A model generated the notes under the pieces. That model saw only the letters and a program-made list of their open reading frames with translations, ran no database searches and was not told the DNA's origin. Source: Bacteroidales bacterium (GTDB taxonomy: Bacteria; Bacteroidota; Bacteroidia; Bacteroidales; UBA932). From it: 9,172 nt of DNA. Position numbers and translations under genes: made by a program. The stretch lies in contig WRBG01000072.1 in NCBI GenBank assembly GCA_009784635.1, positions 1 to 9,172 on the forward strand, given 5' to 3'. This document shows positions 1 through 6,082 of the stretch, piece by piece (within the stretch, counting starts at the first letter, position 1; every line of letters begins with the position of its first letter).

Positions 1-1
1 A

Positions 2-370
2 GATTTTATCGGTGTCGAACATCAAACTGTTCGGAATATTCAAAATAGCATCTACCAAAAGCTGGGCGTTAACTCTATGGTAGAGGCGATCAGCCTTGCC
101 AACAGTCTTCATTTGATTTATGTGCCAGACCAGCACCCTAATAGTCCAAAACAGGAGGCAATTTCGGAAACAAGGAAGCAACGGAAATCCATGACACTTA
201 AGAAATGCCAGCTCATACAGGAAGGATTGAACAGAGGACAAAGCGTTAATTCTATTGCAAAACGGGTAGGTGTGGAAGAATGGACTATAAGATACCACAT
301 GGGAATAGGCAATCTGACCAAAGTGAAAAACGGGAAACTTGCAGAAAATCCTAAATTGATTCGGGAATAA
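2..370 (+). CDS. LuxR-type regulator with a second C-terminal HTH (5' partial)
   Basis: The reading frame is open from the first full codon of the window, so the N-terminus is missing. A receiver domain may lie upstream but cannot be seen. Bases 14-112 encode the end of a LuxR/GerE helix-turn-helix: VEHQTVRNIQNSIYQKLGV followed by a VEAISLAN helix, the usual recognition-helix and dimer-helix pattern. After a basic linker, bases about 190-300 encode a second, homeodomain/resolvase-like helix-turn-helix, seen in GQSVNSIAKRVGVEEWTIRYH. LuxR-type regulators normally end soon after the GerE helices, so the added DNA-binding unit is unusual. The gene lies 117 bp upstream of the RiPP precursor on the same strand, which makes it a candidate regulator of that cluster, by position only. 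The precursor has its own promoter. The first in-frame ATG in the window (77) is internal to the LuxR domain and is not the true start. Confidence 0.8.
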   Translation, partial: DFIGVEHQTVRNIQNSIYQKLGVNSMVEAISLANSLHLIYVPDQHPNSPKQEAISETRKQRKSMTLKKCQLIQEGLNRGQSVNSIAKRVGVEEWTIRYHMGIGNLTKVKNGKLAENPKLIRE

Positions 371-426
371 TTTAAAATTTCTACTAATGAGAGATATACA
401 ATCAATGAAAATAAGTACAAATGTTT

Positions 427-458
427 TTTGTACAGTAGATAAGGAATTAGTACCTTTG
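427..458 (+). promoter_or_regulatory. Bacteroidetes-type promoter of the RiPP precursor
   Basis: TTTG at 427-430 and TACCTTTG at 451-458 are separated by 20 bp. This matches the known -33 (TTTG) and -7 (TAnnTTTG) consensus of Bacteroidetes primary sigma factors with ideal spacing. Transcription should begin near 464-467, giving a leader of about 20-25 nt before the ATG at 488. That leader is A/T-rich and lacks a Shine-Dalgarno sequence, as is common in this phylum. It is the clearest promoter found in the accessory half and should serve the precursor and, by readthrough, the genes behind it. Confidence 0.75.
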
Positions 459-487
459 AGGCATTATTAATCAAAAAAAGTTTTTTT

Positions 488-679
488 ATGAACAAACTAT
501 CTTTAACTCAATTATCCGAAAAAAATTTGGACAAGATTCAGCAAAAAATTGTACGAGGCGGTTGCCTTGATACTGATGCTGACGCTGACGGCTGTTGTTG
601 TTGCAGTTGTGGTTGCAACTACGAAGATGCGCGTAGCATTTTGTCAAAAGGCATAACGCACTTTAATCAACCTATATGA
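488..679 (+). CDS. Cys-rich RiPP precursor peptide, GG-leader type
   Basis: A 63-residue peptide with a 25-residue leader (MNKLSLTQLSEKNLDKIQQK, then IVRGG) that ends in the double glycine G24-G25 recognised by C39-type peptidases. The LSEKNLDKIQ..GG pattern fits what I recall as the GG-Bacteroidales natural-product precursors (TIGR04149-like). The 38-residue core has seven cysteines (C26, C36-C39, C41, C43) and an alternating acidic run DTDADADG (28-35) just before CCCCSCGC. Two CxxxD motifs occur, C26-D30 and C43-D47. The tail from 48 on is Cys-free. It is followed by a beta-propeller lipoprotein, a radical SAM/SPASM enzyme and a pseudo-rSAM protein, which supports thioether or other radical crosslinking of the core. 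The product and the number of crosslinks are inferred, not seen. A metallothionein-like role is the main alternative. Confidence 0.85.
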   Translation: MNKLSLTQLSEKNLDKIQQKIVRGGCLDTDADADGCCCCSCGCNYEDARSILSKGITHFNQPI

Positions 680-717
680 TGATAATTGTGGCAGATGAGC
701 AGTTTACTTGAGCTGAT

Positions 718-761
718 TATCCGGAATAATTCGCGTGATTGTATGGGAGTTATTTCGGATA
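718..761 (+). promoter_or_regulatory. Intergenic hairpin between precursor and lipoprotein genes
   Basis: TATCCGGAATAA at 718-729 pairs with TTATTTCGGATA at 750-761 with one G-U wobble. The stem extends inward by three more pairs (730-732 with 747-749, one of them G-U) to about 15 bp, closing a 14-nt loop at 733-746. There is no T-run after it (bases 762-780 are mixed), so it is not a classic intrinsic terminator. Its place between a peptide gene and its enzymes suggests an attenuator or an mRNA-stabilising/processing element that lets precursor exceed enzyme levels. That role is inferred. The rest of the 109-bp gap shows no promoter that I can recognise. Confidence 0.55.
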
Positions 762-788
762 TTCTGTCACGAATAAAAAGACGTAGTA

Positions 789-2027
789 ATGTGCGGATAT
801 ACTTTGATACTGAGAGGGTTTTTTGTTTTATGTGTGTGCGCCCTCTCATGCGGTTGTTATCAGAACGGCAGAGATGACTTTAGTATCGTTTCGATTGATG
901 CAAATAAAAAATATCCGGAATTAACATTGAAGATAAGCGATATCGCTGATGTATCGTACATCCCCTTGGAAACGGAAAATGTTCTCTTCGGCTCTTCTGT
1001 CACGCCTAGGCAACTCTTTGTGTGCGGAGATAAAATCTTTATTGGAGACCCGTACGCGCCCAATCCTAAATTAGTGGTTTATGACCGTACTGGAACCTTC
1101 GTTCAAATTCTTGGTTCTTACGGAAGGGGGCCCGGAGAGTATCTAAGCATAGGCGGATTTGTGGTGGACACCCTTACCGGCAAGGTAACCATATACGACA
1201 ATTTGCAGGGAAAATTAATCGTTTATGACATAGATGGAAAGTTTAGGCATGAAAGGAAGCTGAGAGAGATTTATGAAAATCAAGCTGAGTTTAGCTCCAT
1301 TGAGTTAATTAGCGATGATCGTCTGCTTGCTTTCAATGGATACTCCTTACTGGTTGCTAAAGAGGATATCCAAAGACCTGATGGAAGATACATTGCAAGG
1401 GCGGGTCAAGCTTACAATAGGGGGAAAACGTTGATGATCATTGACAATCGGACGCTATCCGAGCTGCCCTTCTCGGGCTTTGAGTATGCCAACCCCGGAA
1501 CATTTATGGTTTTTACCATTTTTTCCCATCTGACAACACAAAGAGAAGGCGTCTATTTAACCAGCGTGCGGTCGGATACGATCTATTTTATGAATAGAAA
1601 TTTAGAGGTCGTTCCCAAATTTAGAGACATTACCAACTATGGAAGTAGCGGTTTTGAGGCACGACTGTTTCCTGCCGCCGAAACGGAAAGGTACGTTCTC
1701 TTTTCAACAGAGCTGGGACAACAGGAGGACAATAATATTGCCCGAAGGTTTTTTGCATACGACAAAAAGTCAGAAAAATTGTTTCGCCTCAATAGTGATT
1801 TGCCCGAAAAAAATCTGGAGTATTTTTCACAGGAATATTTCATGATTAATGACCAATTAGCTCTTACCCAGTTCTCATTGACGCTAAACCATAATTATGC
1901 TTCTCGGCTTTTCTCTCCCTTATTTTTGTTAGAGCATTATAATCGACTACCCAAAGAATTAAAAGAGATAACAAAAAGTCTAAAGGAGGACGACAATCCT
2001 GTTTTGATGCTCATTAAGTTTAAATAG
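789..2027 (+). CDS. Six-bladed beta-propeller lipoprotein of the RiPP cluster
   Basis: A 412-residue protein. Residues 6-23 form a short hydrophobic signal with a lipobox-like end (ALSC at 18-21 or SCGC at 20-23), so it is probably exported and lipidated on C21 or C23. The start at ATG 789 follows an in-frame stop at 774-776; a TTG at 804 would also leave a signal peptide. The mature part looks like the Bacteroidetes six-bladed beta-propeller family (DUF5128-like). After a linker comes a YIPLET strand (57-62) and the hallmark GRGPGEY at 112-118, then repeated blades of the form VVDTLTGKVTIYD and LIVYDIDGKF. No catalytic residues are recognisable. It lies 109 bp after the precursor and 11 bp before the maturase gene. 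An envelope-surface role in binding, presenting or sensing the peptide is a guess from context. The signal region is unusually Cys-rich (C15, C17, C21, C23). Confidence 0.8.
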   Translation: MCGYTLILRGFFVLCVCALSCGCYQNGRDDFSIVSIDANKKYPELTLKISDIADVSYIPLETENVLFGSSVTPRQLFVCGDKIFIGDPYAPNPKLVVYDRTGTFVQILGSYGRGPGEYLSIGGFVVDTLTGKVTIYDNLQGKLIVYDIDGKFRHERKLREIYENQAEFSSIELISDDRLLAFNGYSLLVAKEDIQRPDGRYIARAGQAYNRGKTLMIIDNRTLSELPFSGFEYANPGTFMVFTIFSHLTTQREGVYLTSVRSDTIYFMNRNLEVVPKFRDITNYGSSGFEARLFPAAETERYVLFSTELGQQEDNNIARRFFAYDKKSEKLFRLNSDLPEKNLEYFSQEYFMINDQLALTQFSLTLNHNYASRLFSPLFLLEHYNRLPKELKEITKSLKEDDNPVLMLIKFK

Positions 2028-2038
2028 TTGCTTTGATT

Positions 2039-3295
2039 ATGGATGGTGTCGCAAAATTTTTATCTATAAAACCGGAAACTATCTTGTCCGGTTTGTGTCG
2101 GCTTCCCAACTTGGTATTTGAAGTAACAAATATCTGTAACTTGAGTTGCACCTATTGCGCCTACTCCGATCTATATTCGGGATACGACAGCAGGGAAGAT
2201 AAATTTATGCATTTTGATCAAGCTAAAACGGTAATTGATTATTTATTAAATATATGGCGATCAAATTCTTCGTTGGATTTCCCCAAAAGATTGAATATAG
2301 GATTTTATGGTGGGGAGCCACTTCTCAATACCAAGTTGATAAGAGAGATTACAGACTATGCTGAAAAGCAGGATAATTTGGGCAGAACGCTTTCGTACTC
2401 TATGACTACCAATGCGGTACTCTTGGATAAGCATATTGATTTTTTAGTCGAAAAACAATTCGACCTTTTAATTAGCTTGGACGGCGATGAGTATGCACAA
2501 AGTTACCGAATAGATAAGCAGGGAAAAAATTCGTTTGCAAGGGTATTCAATAATGTGAAGTATATTCAAAAATATTACCCCCAATTTTTTGATAAACATG
2601 TTAGTTTTAATGCCGTACTGCACAACAAGAACGATATTGGTCCCCTTTATGACTTTTTTGTTGGTCATTTTGCTAAAGTACCCTTGATAGCTCCGTTAAA
2701 TCCGGACGGTGTTAAAAAAGAGAAAGCGTGTATGTTCAATGAACTATACAATGACTACAGCGAAAGTTTTTTAAAAGTTATAGAAAAGAAAACGATTGAA
2801 AAACTTAGTTTTATGGCATCTCCGCAATTAGATAGGTTTTACCGGCAGTTTGACCTCAAAAGCGGGAATATCTTTAGTGATTACCGAGATATGCTCTTTG
2901 ATAGGGAAAAGGTTGGGATTATTCCTTCGGGTACTTGCCTGCCTTTTACCAAGAAAATGTTTATTACAGTAAACGGGAAGATCCTGCCATGTGAACGAAT
3001 TGATCATAAACATTTTTTCGGTGTCGTTAAAGACAATCAAGTGATGCTTGATTTTGACGAAATAGCACGGTCTCATAACAAAAATATTTTTAAATTCATA
3101 TCTCAATGTACGTCATGCGTCCTAAAAACTCGTTGCAATGAATGTTTGTATCAGCTAAATACTCTTGATGGGAGGGACGATATCTGTCTCTCTTATTTGA
3201 ATGATAGAGCAGATTACAAAATTGATTTATCTCCGCTGAGGACCCATCCGGATATTTTACATAAAATTTTATATGAACTGCAAGTAATGAACTGA
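2039..3295 (+). CDS. Radical SAM/SPASM peptide maturase
   Basis: A 418-residue enzyme starting at ATG 2039; an in-frame TTG at 2033 would add two residues. The radical SAM cluster motif CNLSCTYC gives C33, C37 and C40, which ligate the [4Fe-4S] that cleaves S-adenosylmethionine. GGEP at 91-94 is the SAM-binding motif. The C-terminal SPASM domain is complete: C300 and C318 with G313 form the Cx12Gx4C part, C357, C360, C366 and C369 form CxxCx5CxxC, and C383 is the last ligand. SPASM enzymes usually carry two auxiliary clusters and modify ribosomal peptides, often making thioether or C-C crosslinks. The nearby GG-leader precursor is the obvious substrate. The gap after CxxCx5C is two residues rather than the usual three. 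The gene sits 11 bp after the lipoprotein gene and 1 bp before the pseudo-rSAM gene, so the three form one operon. No separate RiPP recognition domain could be recognised by eye. Confidence 0.93.
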   Translation: MDGVAKFLSIKPETILSGLCRLPNLVFEVTNICNLSCTYCAYSDLYSGYDSREDKFMHFDQAKTVIDYLLNIWRSNSSLDFPKRLNIGFYGGEPLLNTKLIREITDYAEKQDNLGRTLSYSMTTNAVLLDKHIDFLVEKQFDLLISLDGDEYAQSYRIDKQGKNSFARVFNNVKYIQKYYPQFFDKHVSFNAVLHNKNDIGPLYDFFVGHFAKVPLIAPLNPDGVKKEKACMFNELYNDYSESFLKVIEKKTIEKLSFMASPQLDRFYRQFDLKSGNIFSDYRDMLFDREKVGIIPSGTCLPFTKKMFITVNGKILPCERIDHKHFFGVVKDNQVMLDFDEIARSHNKNIFKFISQCTSCVLKTRCNECLYQLNTLDGRDDICLSYLNDRADYKIDLSPLRTHPDILHKILYELQVMN

Positions 3296-3296
3296 C

Positions 3297-4469
3297 ATGA
3301 AAGATTATTGGTTGTACTTATATCCTGAAACATTTCTTTTCATTGATGAAGAGAAATTGTTATTATATCACTCCAGAGATTATACTTATTTGGAGGTGGA
3401 CTTTGATCCCTTTGTTAACAACTTATATATCAATTTAACAGATATTACTAATGCGTATTGTGCCAAAATTTCAGAAGAAGACTTGTTGGTATATAGTGAT
3501 TTTATTGCGAAGGTTAAAGCGATTGGTTTGGGAGATTTGGTTCAATCGCCCATTCAGAACAGGCCTGTTTCTTACCCTCCAGTATGTAAAATCAATACAA
3601 ATCTCTCTGTAATTCAAGATGATTATATGAACCGACGAGCAGGGTATATAATCGATTATTTACGCAATATAACTATTTACTTGACAAGTGATGGAGGCGG
3701 TTTGACAACATTTTATAAGCAAACCATATATCCGATAAAAGGTCAAAATAGGTTAGCGCAATGCGATTTGTTGCATTTTATGGACTATCTGAAAGGAAGA
3801 TCCGTAGATATCAATGTTGTTTGCGACCCTAAACATTTGATTGAACACGAACTATTGTTTCAATCTTTTAAGCAACGACACCGAGTATCACTTTACTTCT
3901 TGAATTCAAAACTATCCAATACCAGACAAAATATTTTGATTCCGGATGATGCTTCCGTTTTTGTTATTTGTAACGGAAATGAGAAGCCGGTACAGCGTAA
4001 TTCCTATAGTTATATATTTTTGATTACTAATGAATCTGAGTTTACGTATGCACAAGAACAGGCATCCTTAATGGAAAATGCAGAAATTGTGCCGATCTAC
4101 ACGGGAAATAACCTCGACTTCTTTAAAGACAATGTATTCACCACTAAAGGGGAGTTATTTTCCCTCCATTTGACCAAACGGAAAGTTTTTGCCAAACAGC
4201 AACTTAATACCAATTTCTTTGGGAAACTCACCATACTTCCTAGCGGAAACATCTACTCCAATCTGCACGAGAAGCCATTGGGTACTATTAAAGATTCCTT
4301 GTATGAAATGCTCTACAAAGAGTTAACAGATGGCTATGCTTGGATGTTGACGCGAGACAAAAAAGAACCATGCGTTAATTGCAGGTTCAAGTTTCTCTGC
4401 CCGCCCATTTCTAACTATGAATTTGCCATCGGAAAATTTAATCTTTGCCACCTTCGAGGCAGCGAATAG
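3297..4469 (+). CDS. Pseudo-radical-SAM (SPASM-like) partner protein
   Basis: A 390-residue protein whose ATG follows the maturase stop after a single base (TGACATG), which points to translational coupling. It resembles what I recall as the pseudo-rSAM proteins of the GG-Bacteroidales system (TIGR04150-like). No CxxxCxxC motif is present anywhere, so it should not bind the SAM-cleaving cluster. The C-terminus keeps a half-SPASM region: a GKLTILPSGNIYSN segment where a first Cys pair would be expected, then C359xxC362x5C368 and C384. Those four cysteines could hold one auxiliary Fe-S cluster. A likely role is a scaffold, electron relay or substrate-docking subunit for the neighbouring maturase; this is inference from linkage. 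Its DNA is strikingly AT-rich (bases 3301-3480 are about 29% GC by hand count), unlike the genes on its right. Confidence 0.8.
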   Translation: MKDYWLYLYPETFLFIDEEKLLLYHSRDYTYLEVDFDPFVNNLYINLTDITNAYCAKISEEDLLVYSDFIAKVKAIGLGDLVQSPIQNRPVSYPPVCKINTNLSVIQDDYMNRRAGYIIDYLRNITIYLTSDGGGLTTFYKQTIYPIKGQNRLAQCDLLHFMDYLKGRSVDINVVCDPKHLIEHELLFQSFKQRHRVSLYFLNSKLSNTRQNILIPDDASVFVICNGNEKPVQRNSYSYIFLITNESEFTYAQEQASLMENAEIVPIYTGNNLDFFKDNVFTTKGELFSLHLTKRKVFAKQQLNTNFFGKLTILPSGNIYSNLHEKPLGTIKDSLYEMLYKELTDGYAWMLTRDKKEPCVNCRFKFLCPPISNYEFAIGKFNLCHLRGSE

Positions 4470-4508
4470 TCCTAACAGGCCCAAGCGGATATTTGCCTAA
4501 GAAATTGA

Positions 4509-5345
4509 TTACGATGTAGAGGAAGGAGAGAGAAGTTGGTGGAGTTTTATGACCTGTATGGCAGCAGCCACGTCATGCACCCGCAAAATGTCTGCTCCCT
4601 GTTGCAGGGCGTACAAATGCAGGGCGGAGGTGGCCGGCAGCGCTTCTTGGGGCGTTATATGTAGTGGTTTGTATATCATTGATTTTCTGGAAATTCCAAT
4701 GAGGCCCAGTACATGGGGAAAATCAAAGACAGCAGGGAGTTCGGCCAAGAGTCTGTAATTTTGCTCCGTTGTTTTGGCAAAACCAAAGCCGGGGTCAAGG
4801 ATGATTTGGCTTAGGCCGGCTTCCTCCGCCCTCTTTAAAACAGAAGCAAAATAACCGCGCACTTCTGCAACCACGTCTGTGTAGTCGGTATGCTGCTGCA
4901 TGGTTTGCGGCGTCCCTCTTTTGTGCATGGCAATCAGCGGCAGTTGCCGGCGAGCTGCAAGTCCAAACATAAGAGGGTCTTCTTCTCCGGAAGAAATGTC
5001 GTTGATTATAAAGGGGCCGATTAGACCGTAGGCCCGTTCCACGATGCTGCTGTGGCAGGTGTCCAAAGAAAAGAGGGCATGGGGGAAAAAACGGCGGAGT
5101 TCCTTGAGTACAGGGACTAAGCGTTCCCATTCCTCCTCTGTGGAGAGCCGGTCGGCGCCCGGCCGCGAAGAGGCGGCGCCTACATCTACGATTCCGGCGC
5201 CCTCTTCAATCATAAGCTCGATAGTCTTAAATACTTCCTTAGGCGTCGCTTGACGGCTGGGAGCGTAAAAAGAATCGGGCGTAATGTTTACGATGCCCAT
5301 CACAAGGGGGGTATTGCATATATGGCTGCCGATTTTGCGTTCCAT
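4509..5345 (-). CDS. folP: Dihydropteroate synthase
   Basis: A 278-residue, full-length enzyme that joins p-aminobenzoate to 6-hydroxymethyl-dihydropterin pyrophosphate in folate synthesis; the family is the sulfonamide target. Visible family motifs in order are MGIVNITPDSFY (16-27), GAGIVDVGAASSRPGA (DHPS signature, with Ser-Ser-Arg-Pro-Gly), FSLDT, INDISSG, AMHKRGTPQTMQ, LDPGFGFAKT, GISRKSM and the C-terminal RVHD. The ATG at 5345 is chosen because the open frame upstream of it runs through the divergent promoter into tmk and lacks family similarity. folP is convergent with the pseudo-rSAM gene, with 39 bp between the stops and no clear terminator. It is divergent from tmk. Its composition is GC-richer than the RiPP genes, so the accessory/core border falls at about 4470-4508. 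Confidence 0.96.
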   Translation of the reverse strand: MERKIGSHICNTPLVMGIVNITPDSFYAPSRQATPKEVFKTIELMIEEGAGIVDVGAASSRPGADRLSTEEEWERLVPVLKELRRFFPHALFSLDTCHSSIVERAYGLIGPFIINDISSGEEDPLMFGLAARRQLPLIAMHKRGTPQTMQQHTDYTDVVAEVRGYFASVLKRAEEAGLSQIILDPGFGFAKTTEQNYRLLAELPAVFDFPHVLGLIGISRKSMIYKPLHITPQEALPATSALHLYALQQGADILRVHDVAAAIQVIKLHQLLSPSSTS

Positions 5346-5367
5346 GCTTGAAAAATGATTATCTTTG
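5334..5367 (+). promoter_or_regulatory. Putative promoter of the tmk-doxX-like-murB run
   Basis: TATCTTTG at 5360-5367 is an exact TAnnTTTG -7 box, and TTTG at 5334-5337 lies 22 bp upstream, slightly longer than the usual 19-21. The ATG of tmk at 5389 is 21 bases after the box, so the leader would be short. The -33 element falls within the start of folP on the other strand, so the two divergent promoters overlap. Confidence 0.6.
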
Positions 5368-5368
5368 G

Positions 5369-5376
5369 CAAATTTA
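5369..5376 (-). promoter_or_regulatory. Putative -7 box of folP
   Basis: The minus strand reads TAAATTTG here, a match to TAnnTTTG, about 23 bases before the folP ATG at 5345. That would place transcription start near 5361 with a very short leader. No TTG -33 box is seen at the right distance upstream (inside the 5' end of tmk), so the promoter is less certain than the others. Confidence 0.45.
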
Positions 5377-5388
5377 CAAAATATTTGG

Positions 5389-6060
5389 ATGTTTATTGTA
5401 TTGGAAGGTTTGGACGGCTCGGGAAAATCTACGCAAATCACCTATTTGCAGGATTTTTTTCAAGAGCGTGGCCAAAAGTCGCAGTTTATACATTTTCCCC
5501 GCTTTGACGCCCCTGTATACGGGCCTTTAATTGCTCAATTCCTCCGCGGGGACTTGGGAGGGATTGAACAGGTTCATCCCCAATTGGTAGCCCTAATTTA
5601 TGCAGGCGACCGGCATCATGCCGCTCCTCTGATTCGCTCTTGGTTGGCGCAGGACTATGTGGTGATTGCCGACCGTTATGTATATTCCAATATCGCCTAC
5701 CAGTGCGCCAAAGTGGAAGATACAGAAAAACAAAAAGCGCTGAGGGATTGGATTATGCAAACGGAATTTGGGGATTTTAATCTTCCCCGTCCTAATCTGA
5801 ACCTCTTTTTGGACGTACCCCTCCTCTTTGTGGCCCAAAAGTTAGGCGCTCCCCGCGAAGGAGACGACCGAGCTTACCTCAACGGAAAATCAGACATCCA
5901 CGAAGCCAACTTGATTTTTCAAGAAAAAGTGAGGCAGGTTTACTTGGAACAGACCCGATTGGATTCGGGATTCAGCATCATCCCCTGTGGAGATGCATCC
6001 GGCTCCATGCTGCCGGCTGCCGACATTTTTGGTCATATCAGAAAAAAACTATCATTATAA
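5389..6060 (+). CDS. tmk: Thymidylate kinase
   Basis: A 223-residue kinase that phosphorylates dTMP to dTDP in the cytoplasm, needed for DNA synthesis. Family signs are the P-loop GLDGSGKST (7-15), HFPRF (35-39) in the dTMP-binding region, the DRY motif at 95-97 inside IADRYVYSNIAYQ, and a LID-like stretch around REGDDRAYLNGKSDIHEAN. The ATG at 5389 puts the P-loop six residues from the N-terminus, as usual for Tmk. An in-frame TTG at 5365 would overlap the -7 box and is rejected. Length is normal. It is divergent from folP across 43 bp and followed after 22 bp by the DoxX-like gene. Confidence 0.95.
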   Translation: MFIVLEGLDGSGKSTQITYLQDFFQERGQKSQFIHFPRFDAPVYGPLIAQFLRGDLGGIEQVHPQLVALIYAGDRHHAAPLIRSWLAQDYVVIADRYVYSNIAYQCAKVEDTEKQKALRDWIMQTEFGDFNLPRPNLNLFLDVPLLFVAQKLGAPREGDDRAYLNGKSDIHEANLIFQEKVRQVYLEQTRLDSGFSIIPCGDASGSMLPAADIFGHIRKKLSL

Positions 6061-6082
6061 CATAAATAAATTGGTAATAATC

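Noticed and set aside
118..495. Antisense open frame opposite the regulator
   Set aside because: It is mostly the shadow of the regulator, crosses the precursor promoter and shows no family motif.
488..679. Precursor as a metallothionein-like metal-binding protein
   Set aside because: CCCCSCGC could bind metal, but the GG leader and the adjacent radical SAM/pseudo-rSAM genes make a RiPP precursor far more likely. It is kept as an alternative only.
795..810. Possible -7 box near ATACTTTG just after the lipoprotein start
   Set aside because: It lacks the TA of TAnnTTTG in the right position and lies inside the coding region.
686..877. Small open frame (63 codons, TTG start) between precursor and lipoprotein
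   Set aside because: It overlaps the lipoprotein signal sequence by 89 bp, has no GG leader or recognisable motif, and runs through both arms of the hairpin. The gap is better read as non-coding.
4470..4508. Bidirectional terminator between the pseudo-rSAM gene and folP
   Set aside because: Only a 4-bp AGGC/GCCT pairing with a long loop is seen and there is no T-run.
4795..5130. Proline/histidine-rich minus-strand frame inside folP
   Set aside because: It is an out-of-frame shadow of a well-supported folP gene.
5346..5441. Longer folP start at 5441
   Set aside because: It would add 32 residues without family similarity, overlap tmk and read through both divergent promoter boxes.
5987..6082. 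Longer start for the DoxX-like gene inside tmk
   Set aside because: The added residues are the out-of-frame shadow of the tmk 3' end. The ATG at 6083 directly precedes a normal first membrane helix.
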